DNA of 64,000 bases from Leucobacter allii (GCF_022919155.1 NZ_CP095045.1:1984001-2048000); one strand, 5' to 3'; positions 16,221-24,928 are shown, counted from the first letter of the stretch. Program-made: numbers and translations. The notes: generated by a model not told the origin, from the sequence alone.

Positions 16221-17546
16221 TCAGCGCCCGGCGGCCCACTCGGGGTCGACGGCGATCGCGTGGACGTGCAGATCGCGCTTCGGGAAGTCGATGTCGTCGA
16301 TATCGATCTCGACGCGCCACTCGCCCGTTCCGACGTCGGCGCTCACGATCGCGAGGCCCAGGAGCTTGTCGTAGGACGGTCCCTTGCTCGGGTTGACGAA
16401 CTCGTCCTCCTCGGCCACGCCGAAGACACGACCGCCGCTCGCCGCGAGCACTCCGTCGTCGCTCCCGACGACGAGCTCGTAGTCGTCGATGAAGCCGCCG
16501 AGTTCGGCCGCCGGCACCGCCTCGGCCACGACGGGCTCCCGGTGCGCAGTTGATCCCTCCGGGGCGGTCGCGACACGGTGTGCGCCGCGGTTCTCGGGCA
16601 CCGGGATCGACCAGAGCCGCCAGTCCGCGGACCAGTAGAGGCGGCCGTCGTGGACGAACGCGGTCCCGGGGAACGTGTCGATCAGGCCATCGGGGTAGCG
16701 GATCAGGATCTCCTCCGCTCCCGTGGCCGCGCGATCCCACACCCGGAGCCGCTCCTCGGATCGCGCGCCGTCGGAGATCTCGTCGAGCCCGTACACCCGC
16801 TCGCCGTCGCACTCGAGGGTGCCGACCCCGTCGAAGACGCCGAGCCCGGTGAGCTCGGGGGACTCGCGGGTGACGCTCCGCACGCCATCCTCGCTCACCG
16901 TCACGGCCTCGCCGTCGCAGCTCGCGAGCGCGGCGCCCCCGTACCCCGCGGACACCGATTCCAGGCTCCGCCGTTCGGCGTCGACGAAGGCCAGCACATC
17001 CCCACCGATCGTCGATCCCGTACGCACGAGGAAGCCATCGTCGGTGGTGAGGCGCGCGTGTTCGAAGAGGGCGCCATCGGTCGCGGGCAACGGGAGCTCC
17101 GTCAGTCCGCTCTCGCCGATCAGATACTCCTTCGTCGGCCCCCCGGTGCTCATCCCGGCCTCCGACCACGCGATACGCGAGTTCTCGAAGCCGCGCTCCT
17201 CGAGCTGGACCGAGCGGGTCTCGCCGGCCTCGTTCACGAGCACGAGGTAGGAGGTGTCGCGGGCGTCGAGCCGCAGGGCGACGACGGCGTCCTCGATCCC
17301 GAAGCCCTCGGAGATGGGCGGCGCCTTGAGGAAGCGGATGCCCGCGGGGATCCCGAAGAAGACCGCCCAGACGCCGAGCAGCACCGCGAGGACGGCTGCC
17401 CAGCTGCGCAGCGCGCCGGACTTCGTCGACGATGCGGGTGCCGACGAGGCCCGGTCCTGCGAGCCCGACGCCCGCGCCGATGACGCCCGGCCCGAAGACC
17501 CCGACGTCCGGGTGCGGCGCGTCGGTCCGGAGGAAGTGCTGCCCAT
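16221..17546 (-). CDS. Uncharacterised single-pass membrane protein with a large extracytoplasmic domain
   Basis: I do not recognise a family. The 441-residue protein has a Ser/Ala/Arg-rich cytoplasmic N-terminus of about 45 residues and one hydrophobic segment (WAAVLAVLLGVWAVFFGIPAG, residues about 49-69). An acidic ectodomain of about 370 residues follows, rich in short beta-like stretches and Tyr/Trp-Gly turns (DGRLYWSADWRLWSIPVP), suggesting a propeller-like or sensor fold. This is inference from pattern only. ATG 17546 has GGAAGGATCG upstream, a plausible ribosome binding site. It is transcribed towards the convergent monooxygenase gene, with tRNA-Gln upstream on the same strand. Confidence 0.7.
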   Translation of the reverse strand: MGSTSSGPTRRTRTSGSSGRASSARASGSQDRASSAPASSTKSGALRSWAAVLAVLLGVWAVFFGIPAGIRFLKAPPISEGFGIEDAVVALRLDARDTSYLVLVNEAGETRSVQLEERGFENSRIAWSEAGMSTGGPTKEYLIGESGLTELPLPATDGALFEHARLTTDDGFLVRTGSTIGGDVLAFVDAERRSLESVSAGYGGAALASCDGEAVTVSEDGVRSVTRESPELTGLGVFDGVGTLECDGERVYGLDEISDGARSEERLRVWDRAATGAEEILIRYPDGLIDTFPGTAFVHDGRLYWSADWRLWSIPVPENRGAHRVATAPEGSTAHREPVVAEAVPAAELGGFIDDYELVVGSDDGVLAASGGRVFGVAEEDEFVNPSKGPSYDKLLGLAIVSADVGTGEWRVEIDIDDIDFPKRDLHVHAIAVDPEWAAGR

Positions 17547-17648
17547 GCTTCGATCCTTCCACGGATGCGGCTCCCGCTGCAGCGACCGGGCAGCCGCTCA
17601 GGACTCCCCACGCGTCTGCACCGACGCGTTCACGAACGCCTGCGCGGA

Positions 17649-17725
17649 CACCGGGCTGCGCGGGCACCGGGCTGCGCGGCGGCCGGGCGATCCGGGGGCG
17701 ACGAGGCGATCCAGGGGCGACGAGG
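17649..17725. repeat. Short tandem repeats (16-bp x2 and 19-bp x2) between a gene and tRNA-Gln
   Basis: CACCGGGCTGCGCGG begins two 16-bp units (17649-17664 and 17665-17680). CGATCCGGGGGCGACGAGG and a one-base variant form two 19-bp units (17688-17706 and 17707-17725). No coding potential is evident in 17547-17837. Confidence 0.65.
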
Positions 17726-17837
17726 GCTCAGGGCAACGGGGCTCAGAATGACAGGGGGCGGGATCCGACGACGACCCGGCGACCCGATCGCGGCCGCCCG
17801 CCCGGCAGTGCCGACTGCCGACGGCCGGACATGCGAA

Positions 17838-17868
17838 AGCCCCGACCCTCCGGTGAGGCATCGGGGCT
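17838..17868 (-). terminator. Rho-independent terminator of tRNA-Gln
   Basis: On the minus strand AGCCCCGA (17868-17861) and TCGGGGCT (17845-17838) form a perfect 8-bp stem, followed by TTTCG. It lies just downstream of the tRNA and is one of the few hairpins here with a short T-run. Confidence 0.8.
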
Positions 17869-17878
17869 CCGACGTGGC

Positions 17879-17949
17879 TGGGATACCAGGACTCGAACCT
17901 AGAATGACGGTACCAGAAACCGTAGTGTTGCCAATTACACCATATCCCA
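17879..17949 (-). tRNA. tRNA-Gln, anticodon CTG
   Basis: Read on the minus strand, the 71-nt sequence starts TGGGATA and ends TATCCCA, closing a 7-bp acceptor stem. The D-arm contains TAATTGGCA. The anticodon stem ACGGT/ACCGT encloses loop TTCTGGT, giving anticodon CTG (decodes CAG). The T-arm reads GGTTCGAGTCC. CCA is not encoded. A terminator follows. Confidence 0.96.
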
Positions 17950-18069
17950 CTGGTGATCCCGCGGCCTCCGAAGAGCGCGGCACCGAGAGATCACTCTACC
18001 GCGGATCGCGGAGGAACTCAAAACGACGCGACGCTCGCGGCGGCCCGGGCGCGTCCTCCCCGCGCCCCG

Positions 18070-19011
18070 CTACATGCTCCCTCCGGGGGACTGCGCCTCG
18101 TAGCGCGCGGTGTGCGGATCGAACTCCGGAACGCACTCGGGGTCGAGCTCGATATGCACCTCGCGGGGCTCCGGCGGGGCGCCGGCCGGTGACCCCACGA
18201 AGACGAGCAGGCGAGTCCCCGGCATCGGGACACGGAAGGACGCCGCGTGCAGGGTCGCCGCGATGCGCTGCTCCCCCGCGTCATCCCGATAGCGGATCGG
18301 GATCTCGCCGCGGCCGCGCCAGCGACCGGGATCCGGCAGCGCCGAGACCTCCCCCGCGTACATCGCGCCGTGCGCGCGCAGGCGCAGGATCCGCGCCGCG
18401 CCGCGTCGTGCGGCTCGGAGCGCGCCCGGCACGGTCGCCGCGACGATCCCGGCCGCGAGCGCGAGCGCCGCGGCGAAGCCGAGCAGCACCGGGTTCGGCA
18501 TCGCCTCCGACCCCTCGGGCATCGTCTCCTCCGGCATCGATCCCGGGTTCGCGCCGGCACCCGCGCCGAGGCCCGCGCCGGCGAGCACGCCGGCGCTCCA
18601 CGGCAGCAGCGCGTTCACGGCGCAGCCGATCCCGAGTCCGAGCAGGACGCCCGCGAGCCCCAGCGCACCGGCGATGCCGCCCCGGCCGTAGCGGGCTGCG
18701 CCGAGGAACATCATGCCGAACGGCACGCAGCCCGCGGCGAGCGCCGCGGGGATCGCGAGGGCGAGCCACCAGTAGCCCCAGGGCTTGGCGCTCGAGACGA
18801 GCGCGGCGATACCCACGACGGCGAGCGCCGCGCAGCACGCGACGACGCATGCCGCCACGACGAAGTCCCAGACGCGGAGATTGCTGGCGAACTCCGGCCG
18901 GAGACGGGTGACGCGGGGGCCGTGCTCCACGGTCGAGAAGACCGGCCCGCTCTCCCACCAGTCGATCGTCTCTCGGGTCTCCCGCGATGCTCTCCCGCTA
19001 TGCTCGTCCAT
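18070..19011 (-). CDS. Uncharacterised multi-pass membrane protein
   Basis: No family is recognised. The 313-residue protein has a charged N-terminus. It is followed by at least five hydrophobic segments: FVVAACVVACCAALAVVGIAALV, WWLALAIPAALAAGCVPF, IAGALGLAGVLLGLGIGCAV, LLPWSAGVLAGAGLGAGAG and LLGFAAALALAAGIVAATV. A hydrophilic C-terminal domain of about 110 residues contains IPIRYRDDAGEQRIAATLHA and RLLVFVGSPAG, which may fold as a small beta-barrel. ATG 19011 has AAGGGGG 6 nt upstream, and a TATAGAGT-like -10 further up. It is transcribed towards tRNA-Gln. Confidence 0.7.
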   Translation of the reverse strand: MDEHSGRASRETRETIDWWESGPVFSTVEHGPRVTRLRPEFASNLRVWDFVVAACVVACCAALAVVGIAALVSSAKPWGYWWLALAIPAALAAGCVPFGMMFLGAARYGRGGIAGALGLAGVLLGLGIGCAVNALLPWSAGVLAGAGLGAGAGANPGSMPEETMPEGSEAMPNPVLLGFAAALALAAGIVAATVPGALRAARRGAARILRLRAHGAMYAGEVSALPDPGRWRGRGEIPIRYRDDAGEQRIAATLHAASFRVPMPGTRLLVFVGSPAGAPPEPREVHIELDPECVPEFDPHTARYEAQSPGGSM

Positions 19012-19165
19012 GGTGCCCCCTTGACGCGCACTCTATACCGGGCCGGCGACGCGCGTCACGGGGACGGCGCCGGAACAGCATTCCCGAGCGACGCAACCGC
19101 GCGACTCCCGCGCCGCGGAGATCCGCGCCCGGCGCCGACCGGAGCCCGAGACGGAGAACGCCAGC

Positions 19166-20053
19166 ATGCCCGACCGCCCGAAGCCGACCGTCCTGCTGCG
19201 CAGCCGCCACGCCACGGCGTTCCCCGATCCGAGCCGCGAGCGGCTCTCCGTCGACCGGCCCGATCCCGAGGTGCTCGAGCGCGTCGAGGACGCGCAGCTC
19301 TGGGCACCCCGCGACGACCGCTTCGCCCGCCTCCCCGAGATCATCGGCGCGATGCCGGCGCTCCGCTCGCTGAGCATCGGCGCGGGCAGCGCCGAGCCGT
19401 CGCTCATCACCCGGGCCGAGCCCGGCGGGTTCCCGGAGACGCTCGAGGAGCTCCGCCTCCTCGAGGAATCCGGCCGGATCCTGGTCTGGCCCGAGCTCGC
19501 GCTCCCCCGCCTGCGCTCCCTCACGGTGCTCGGCAGGCTCCGCGTCGATCCCGACATGCTCCCGAACCTCGAGCATCTCGCCGTCGTCCCCGACTGCGCG
19601 CTCCGCGATCTGCCGCAGCTGCTGCGGCTCCCGCTGCGCGGCCTCGAGCTCCTGCGGCTCCCCGTGGGCGGCGAGATCTTCGAGGCACTCGCCGGACGAC
19701 CGCTGGAGCGGCTCGCGCTCGTCTCCGGCACGAAGCTCGCGAGCCTCGACGGCATCGCCGCGCTCCCCGGGCTCGCCTCGTTGCGACTGAAGAATCTCTC
19801 GGGGCTCGCGGACATCTCGGCGCTGCGCGCCCTCGCGGAGCTCACCCGGCTCGACATCCAGTACTGCCGGCGCACCACCGGCCGGACGAGCTGCGCGCGG
19901 GGTCGCATCGTCACCGGGCGGGCTCGGCGCGAGGACGCGCCCGCCGGTCCCCTCAGCGCGCCGCGCGCCGCACCGGTTCGGCGCCGCGGCCGTCGAGCGC
20001 GTCGATGTAGCGCAGCACGATCCCCTCGCGGAGCGCCCACGGCGAGATCGTGA
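19166..20053 (+). CDS. Leucine-rich-repeat protein with a degraded C-terminus
   Basis: Residues about 45-235 contain leucine-rich repeats (MPALRSLSIG, LPRLRSLTVLGRLRVDPDMLPNLEHLAVV, LPGLASLRLKNLSGLADISALRALAELTRLDIQYC). After LDIQYC (about base 19868) the reading frame turns into Arg/Ala-rich sequence typical of out-of-frame high-GC DNA, and it runs 101 bp into the convergent ppx gene. A one-base deletion near 19881 is suggested because DELRA appears in another frame, but that frame also ends without further repeats. The gene therefore looks truncated or decaying. The function is unknown; LRRs bind protein. ATG 19166 has GGAGAA upstream. Confidence 0.6.
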   Translation: MPDRPKPTVLLRSRHATAFPDPSRERLSVDRPDPEVLERVEDAQLWAPRDDRFARLPEIIGAMPALRSLSIGAGSAEPSLITRAEPGGFPETLEELRLLEESGRILVWPELALPRLRSLTVLGRLRVDPDMLPNLEHLAVVPDCALRDLPQLLRLPLRGLELLRLPVGGEIFEALAGRPLERLALVSGTKLASLDGIAALPGLASLRLKNLSGLADISALRALAELTRLDIQYCRRTTGRTSCARGRIVTGRARREDAPAGPLSAPRAAPVRRRGRRARRCSAARSPRGAPTARS

Positions 20054-20915
20054 GCGTGTCGACGCCGAACACCTTCATCGCCGTACGCAGCACGATCGCC
20101 CCGGCCATGATCTGGTAGCCGCGCTCGGGGGTGATGCCCGGGAGGTACTCGCGCACGCTGCCCGGCATCTCGCGCAGCGACGGCTCCCACTCGCGCAGGC
20201 CGACGTAGTGGAGCTGGGCGAGATCGCCCGTGATCGGGTCGGGCGGTCCGCCGACGAGCCGGGCGAGGGATCGGATCGTCTTCGAGGTGCCGACGACGCG
20301 CGTGGGGCGCGGGCGATCCGCGAAGATCTCGTCGCGCACGCGCGTGAACTCGGCGCGGGCGTGGGCGCGCAGGCGGGAGACGGCCTCCCGCGGGGGCGGA
20401 TCCTCGGCGAGGAAGTTGATGGTCGAACGCCCGGCCCCGAGCGGCAGCGACACCTGCACATCGGGGTACTCATCGGCGCCCTGGGCGATCTCGAAGGAGC
20501 CGCCGCCGATGTCGAACAGCAGGATCTCCCCCGCCGACCAGCCGAGCCAGCGCCGCACGGCGAGCATCGTGATCCGCGCCTCGTCCTCGCCGGAGAGCAC
20601 GCGCAGCACGACGCCCGTCTCGCGGGTCACGCGGGCGAGGACCTCCTCGCCGTTCGCGGCCTCCCGGATCGCGCTCGTGGCCGTGGAGATGAGGTCGTCG
20701 ACGCCCACCTCGCGCGCCGCCTCCGCCGACTCGCGGACCGCGTCGACGATGCGGCGCACGCCCTCCTCGGCGATCGCGCCATCGGCGTCGAGATAGCGCA
20801 TGAGCCGCAGCACCGAGCGCTGCGAGTGGTACGGCACGGGGCTCGCGCCCGGGTGCGCGTCCACGACCAGCAGGTGGACGGTGTTGGATCCGACGTCGAT
20901 CACTCCGAGACGCAT
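19953..20915 (-). CDS. ppx: Ppx/GppA phosphatase (exopolyphosphatase)
   Basis: The protein hydrolyses terminal phosphate from polyphosphate or pppGpp, and has the ASKHA fold. The N-terminal MRLGVIDVGSNTVHLLVVDA is the phosphate-1 loop. STATSAIREAANGEEVL, LSGEDEARI and the phosphate-2 motif LFDIGGGSFEI are all present. The length of 320 residues fits the short actinobacterial Ppx type. A TAGACT -10 lies 6 nt before the ATG, so the mRNA is probably leaderless. It is divergent from a GntR regulator. Assignment to the family is firm; polyphosphate versus pppGpp preference is not readable. Confidence 0.93.
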   Translation of the reverse strand: MRLGVIDVGSNTVHLLVVDAHPGASPVPYHSQRSVLRLMRYLDADGAIAEEGVRRIVDAVRESAEAAREVGVDDLISTATSAIREAANGEEVLARVTRETGVVLRVLSGEDEARITMLAVRRWLGWSAGEILLFDIGGGSFEIAQGADEYPDVQVSLPLGAGRSTINFLAEDPPPREAVSRLRAHARAEFTRVRDEIFADRPRPTRVVGTSKTIRSLARLVGGPPDPITGDLAQLHYVGLREWEPSLREMPGSVREYLPGITPERGYQIMAGAIVLRTAMKVFGVDTLTISPWALREGIVLRYIDALDGRGAEPVRRAAR

Positions 20916-20927
20916 GGGGAGAGTCTA
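20916..20927 (-). promoter_or_regulatory. Putative leaderless promoter -10 of ppx
   Basis: On the minus strand TAGACT (20927-20922) is followed by CTCCCC and then the ppx ATG at 20915, a 6-nt gap. Confidence 0.6.
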
Positions 20928-20969
20928 GTGGGATCGGCCGGTCTCCCCGCGCGCCCGAGCACCGTCCCC

Positions 20970-20981
20970 TACGCTGGGCTT
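20970..20981 (+). promoter_or_regulatory. Putative leaderless promoter -10 of the GntR gene
   Basis: TACGCT (20970-20975) ends 6 nt before ATG 20982. Two divergent leaderless promoters would thus share the 66-bp ppx/gntR gap. Confidence 0.55.
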
Positions 20982-21416
20982 ATGAGCGAGGGCGACGCAC
21001 GGACGGCCGGTGGGGAGACGGCGCCGCAGGGGCGGGCGCTCGGGGCGCCGGAATGGCCGCGGCTCTTCCGTGTCGATGCGGGGAGCGACGCGCCGCCGTA
21101 CCGGCAGCTGCACGACGCCGCGGTGCACGCGATCGCCGCGGGAACGCTGCGGCCGGGGCAGCGTCTGCCGACCATCCGCGCCCTCGCCGGCGAGCTCGGG
21201 CTGGCGGTGAACACGGTCGCCGCCGCCTACAAGGCGCTCGAGGCCGCCGGGGTCGTGGAGGGCCGCGGTCGCGCCGGCACCTTCGTCGCGCTCGGCGAGG
21301 ATCCCGTCATCGCGGCGGCGCGCCGGATCGCCCTCGAGGCGGCCGCCGGGCTGCGGGAGCTCGGGATCGATGCCGGGCAGGCGCGACGGATCCTCGTGGA
21401 GGCCGTCACCGACTGA
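20982..21416 (+). CDS. GntR-family transcriptional regulator (YtrA-like, short form)
   Basis: This is a DNA-binding repressor of 144 residues. The winged helix-turn-helix spans about residues 35-105: YRQLHDAAVHAIAAGTLRPGQRLPTIRALAGELGLAVNTVAAAYKALEAAGVVEGRGRAGTFV in outline. Only a short helical C-terminus follows, as in the YtrA subfamily, which has no large effector domain. YtrA-type regulators usually control adjacent ABC exporters. None is directly adjacent here, so its target is unknown. It is divergent from ppx. Confidence 0.88.
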   Translation: MSEGDARTAGGETAPQGRALGAPEWPRLFRVDAGSDAPPYRQLHDAAVHAIAAGTLRPGQRLPTIRALAGELGLAVNTVAAAYKALEAAGVVEGRGRAGTFVALGEDPVIAAARRIALEAAAGLRELGIDAGQARRILVEAVTD

Positions 21417-21447
21417 CGCGCGCGGCCCGTTCCGGCACCCCGGCCGC

Positions 21448-22152
21448 TCAGTACCCGGCCGGTTCCCGCTCCGCGGTCGCCCCGGCCGCCGGATCGTCCC
21501 AGCCGGCGAGGATCGCGGCGGTGCCGGACACGCCGAAGCGGGTGGCGCCGGCCGCGGCGAAGGCCCGCACGGCCTCGGCCGTGCGGATGCCGCCCGAGGC
21601 CTTCACCCCGAGGCGCCCGTCGACCGCGCTCGCCATGAGGCGCACGGCGTCGAGGCTCGCTCCTCCCGCCGGGTCGAAGCCCGTGGACGTCTTGACGAAG
21701 TCTGCGCCGGCGGCCTCCGCGGCGCGGCAGACGCCGATGATCTCGGCGTTCGAGAGCGCCGCGGACTCGAGGATCACCTTGAGCACCCGGCCGGGCACGG
21801 CCTCGCGCACGGCGCGGATCTCCGTCTCGACCCCGGCGAGGTCGCCCGCGCGGGCGAGCCCGCGGTTCACGACCATGTCGATCTCACGGGCGCCATCCGC
21901 GACGGCGCGCGCCGCCTCGGCCGCCTTCACCGCGGCTGCGTGCGCCCCGGAGGGGAAGCCGACGACCGCGACCACCTCGAGCTCCCCGAGCAGCTCGGGG
22001 TCGATCGGCAGCAGCGAGGGGCTCACGCACACCCGCGGCACCCCGAGCCCGTGCGCGTCCCGGAGGAACGCCGCGAGCTCCGCCCGGGTCGTCCCCGGAG
22101 CGAGCAGGGTGTGGTCGGCCGCGGCGAGGAACGCCGTCTTCGTGAGCGTCAT
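21448..22152 (-). CDS. deoC: Deoxyribose-phosphate aldolase
   Basis: DeoC cleaves 2-deoxyribose-5-phosphate to glyceraldehyde-3-phosphate and acetaldehyde. The 234-residue protein shows the class I aldolase features: DHTLLAPGTT, VAVVGFPSGAHAAAVKAAEA, EIDMVVNRG, KVILESAAL, FVKTSTGF (Schiff-base lysine) and GVKASGGIRTAEA. ATG 22152 overlaps the upstream glycosyltransferase stop by 4 nt (ATGA). This coupling to cell-envelope genes is unexpected, because deoC usually accompanies nucleoside catabolism genes. Confidence 0.95.
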   Translation of the reverse strand: MTLTKTAFLAAADHTLLAPGTTRAELAAFLRDAHGLGVPRVCVSPSLLPIDPELLGELEVVAVVGFPSGAHAAAVKAAEAARAVADGAREIDMVVNRGLARAGDLAGVETEIRAVREAVPGRVLKVILESAALSNAEIIGVCRAAEAAGADFVKTSTGFDPAGGASLDAVRLMASAVDGRLGVKASGGIRTAEAVRAFAAAGATRFGVSGTAAILAGWDDPAAGATAEREPAGY

Positions 22153-23516
22153 GCCGCTCCCTCCTCGGGCGCCGGGTCGAGCGCCTCGCGTTTCGTCTTG
22201 GCCCAGCCGGTCCGCCCGAACAACTGCCGCAGCAGCGCGCGGTAGACGACCGGGTAGATGAGCCAGGAGTAGATCAGGTACAGATGCGCGAGCAGCAGGT
22301 TGGCCAGCACGGGGACGATGCCGCGGCGGCGGCGCGCGAACAGCACGCCGGCGATCCCCGGCGCCGCGGAGAACACGTAGAAGAGCACGAGGATCAGGAT
22401 CGACCACTCCGGCCGCACCCACTCGAACGCCAGGAAGACCACGCTCAGCACGACGGAGAGACCGACCCAGGCCTGCACGAGCGGGGTGAGCAGGTACCAG
22501 AGCTGATCGCAGCGCGCCGCGACGCCGAGACGGCGATTGCCGACGCTCGGTCCGAGGAGATCGAGCACCTGCCACGACCCCTGCGCCCAGCGGGTGCGCT
22601 GGCGGTAGAGGGCGCGCAGCGAGTGGAGCCCCTGCTGTTCGATGGTCACGTCGTCGGCCTGCGCCCCGCGCCATCCCGCGTGGATCAGGCGGAGGCCAAT
22701 GTCCTGATCCTCCGTGAGGCGGCCCGCGCGCCACGGCCCGATTCGCCCCGCGGCGTCCGTCACCGTCACCTCGTCGAGCGCGGCGAGCCGGTTGAACTGG
22801 CCGTTGCCCCCCATGTTCGCGGTGCCCCAGGCCATGCGACCGAGCTGGAACACGGAGCCGAAGACCGCGAACTCCAGATCCTGCGACCAGGTGAGAAACC
22901 CGCGACGGTTGTAGATGCGCACCTGCGACTGCACGCCGCCGCAGCGCTCGGAGGCGGCGAAGTGCTCCGCCGCCCGCCACGCGGCGGGATCGAGGCGGCC
23001 GTCGGCGTCGACGATGGCCACGATGACCCGGCGCGGATCCCATCCCGCGTAGCGACCGCTCCCGAGCACCTCGCGGTGCAGGTAGCGCCACGCATCGTTG
23101 AGCGCCTCCGACTTCCCCTGCCTCGCCTCCGGGAGCACGCGGCTGAGCACCGTCAGTTCGGGCGACGCGATCCCGGCGAGGATCTCCCCGGTCGCGTCGT
23201 CGGAGCCGTCGTCGATGACGAGGATCGTCTTGTGCGTGACCTCGACGTCGAGCAGGCGCCCGACGGAGTCCGCGATGGTGACCTCCTCGTTGAGCGCCGG
23301 CACCATGAAGACCCAGAGGAACTCGGCCTCCGCGGAATCCTCGCGGGAGCGCGGGCTGCGGCGGCCCCGCCGGCGCTGCATGCCCGCGCGGACGATGAGC
23401 ACCGCGAGCGAGACGACGCCGGAGAGGATGCACACGAGCGCGATCCAGAAGACCGGGATCGCCCAGACCGGCATCCCGTCGTACAGATGGACCAGGAAGT
23501 CGACGAGCTCAGCCAT
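22149..23516 (-). CDS. Processive family-2 glycosyltransferase, membrane-embedded
   Basis: This is a polysaccharide synthase-like GT2 of 455 residues. One N-terminal membrane segment (VWAIPVFWIALVCILSGVVSLAVLI) precedes the catalytic domain. Conserved carboxylates are VIDDGSDD near residue 100, VDADGRLD near 152 and TEDQDIGLR near 240. The processive signature QRTRW lies near 277. Four or more C-terminal membrane helices follow, as in hyaluronan, chitin or cellulose synthases. ATG 23516 overlaps the end of wecB by 8 nt. With UDP-GlcNAc 2-epimerase immediately upstream, UDP-ManNAc or UDP-GlcNAc is the likely donor; the polymer is unknown. Confidence 0.9.
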   Translation of the reverse strand: MAELVDFLVHLYDGMPVWAIPVFWIALVCILSGVVSLAVLIVRAGMQRRRGRRSPRSREDSAEAEFLWVFMVPALNEEVTIADSVGRLLDVEVTHKTILVIDDGSDDATGEILAGIASPELTVLSRVLPEARQGKSEALNDAWRYLHREVLGSGRYAGWDPRRVIVAIVDADGRLDPAAWRAAEHFAASERCGGVQSQVRIYNRRGFLTWSQDLEFAVFGSVFQLGRMAWGTANMGGNGQFNRLAALDEVTVTDAAGRIGPWRAGRLTEDQDIGLRLIHAGWRGAQADDVTIEQQGLHSLRALYRQRTRWAQGSWQVLDLLGPSVGNRRLGVAARCDQLWYLLTPLVQAWVGLSVVLSVVFLAFEWVRPEWSILILVLFYVFSAAPGIAGVLFARRRRGIVPVLANLLLAHLYLIYSWLIYPVVYRALLRQLFGRTGWAKTKREALDPAPEEGAA

Positions 23517-24870
23517 GCGGCGCCTCGGGCGCGGCGGCAGACTCGGGAGCGGCGGACGACTCCGTCGCGGCGGCGGGCGCCTCCGTCGCGAGGGTGTCCG
23601 CCGCGTCGAGCCCGAGTCGGCGGCGCACCGCCTCGCGGAGCGCGTCGCCTGTGAGCTCGGCGGGCGCCCGGCCCTCCCGGAGGATGTGCTCGAGCGCCTG
23701 GACGATCCGCTCGGAGGCGCGCCCGTCGCCGTAGGGGTTGCGCTTCGCCGACCGCGCGGCGTACGCCGCGGCGTCGTCGAGCAGCAGGGCGGCTTCCGCG
23801 ACGATCCGCTCGGGATCGGTGCCGACGAGCGTGAGCGTGCCGGCCTGCACGCCCTCCTGCCGCTCGGTCGTATCCCTGGCCACGAGCACCGGCGTGCCGA
23901 GCGCGGGCGCCTCCTCCTGCACCCCGCCGGAATCGGTGATGATGAGGTGCGCCGCATCCATGAGGCGCGCGAAATCGAGGTACTCGCGGGGCTCGACGAG
24001 GTGCGCGTTCGGCAGGTGGGCGAGCGCGGCCTGCAGCGGAGCGCGGGCCACCGGATTCGGGTGCATCGGGATGGCGAAGCGCGTCTCGGGGTAGCGCTCC
24101 GCGAGGGTGCGCACGGCGGCCGCGATGCGCTCGAGTCCGGCGCCCCAGTTCTCCCGCCGGTGCGCCGTGACCAGCACGATGCGCGGCCCCGACCCGTCCG
24201 AGTCGGGCTCGAGCGCCTCGAGCCCGGGACCGAATCCGCCAGCCCAGGAGGAGGCCCAGCTGAGCATGTCGATCGAGGTGTTGCCGGTGACGAGCACGCG
24301 ATCGTAGTCCACGCCCTCGCGGACGAGGTTCATCTTGTTCGCCGTGGTCGGCGCGAGGTGGAGCGCCGCGATGCGCGAGATGAGCTGGCGGTTCCCCTCC
24401 TCGGGGAACGGCGAGAGCAGGTTCGAGGTGCGCAGGCCCGCCTCGACGTGCACGACGGGGATCTGCAGGTTGAAGGCGGCGAGCGCCGCGGCCGCCGCCG
24501 AGCTCGTGTCGCCGTGCACCAGGCACGCGGCCGCGCCGGAGACCCTGCGCCGGCCATCGGCGCGGAACGGCTCGTCGACCGTGTCGCTCGCCCAGATGCG
24601 ATCGATGCCCGTCATCACGCGGGCGAACATGCCGTTGAGCGTCGGGCGCACGCCGTCGCTCGCCTCGGAGACCCGGAGGTTCGCGTCGACCCGCATGCCC
24701 GATCGCCTGAGCAGCTCGTCGACGAGGTCGGTGTGCTGCCCGGTGGCGATGACCACGGGCCGGAAGGTCTCGGACGCCTGGAGCGCCCGGATCACCGGGA
24801 TCATCTTGATCGCCTCGGGCCGCGTGCCGATGACCACGAGCACGCGCGTCCGCTCCTCGTACGGAATCAT
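23509..24870 (-). CDS. wecB: UDP-N-acetylglucosamine 2-epimerase (non-hydrolysing)
   Basis: WecB interconverts UDP-GlcNAc and UDP-ManNAc in the cytoplasm for cell-surface glycan synthesis. The 453-residue protein has VVIGTRPEAIKMIPVIRAL, HGDTSSAAAAALAAFN, VHVEAGLRT, PFPEEGNRQLIS, TNKMNLVREG-like spacing, TAHRRENWG and TDSGGVQEEAPALGTPVLV. All are core family motifs. The last 70 residues are an Ala/Glu/Pro-rich extension absent from typical WecB (about 370-380 residues). GGGGGAAGAC lies just upstream of ATG 24870. No UDP-ManNAc dehydrogenase (wecC) is adjacent, so ManNAc itself may be used. Confidence 0.93.
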   Translation of the reverse strand: MIPYEERTRVLVVIGTRPEAIKMIPVIRALQASETFRPVVIATGQHTDLVDELLRRSGMRVDANLRVSEASDGVRPTLNGMFARVMTGIDRIWASDTVDEPFRADGRRRVSGAAACLVHGDTSSAAAAALAAFNLQIPVVHVEAGLRTSNLLSPFPEEGNRQLISRIAALHLAPTTANKMNLVREGVDYDRVLVTGNTSIDMLSWASSWAGGFGPGLEALEPDSDGSGPRIVLVTAHRRENWGAGLERIAAAVRTLAERYPETRFAIPMHPNPVARAPLQAALAHLPNAHLVEPREYLDFARLMDAAHLIITDSGGVQEEAPALGTPVLVARDTTERQEGVQAGTLTLVGTDPERIVAEAALLLDDAAAYAARSAKRNPYGDGRASERIVQALEHILREGRAPAELTGDALREAVRRRLGLDAADTLATEAPAAATESSAAPESAAAPEAPHG

Positions 24871-24928
24871 GTCTTCCCCCTGTTCGCCCGGCCTCGCCGC
24901 GGCTCCTCGCGTCGACCTGGTCCGGGAC

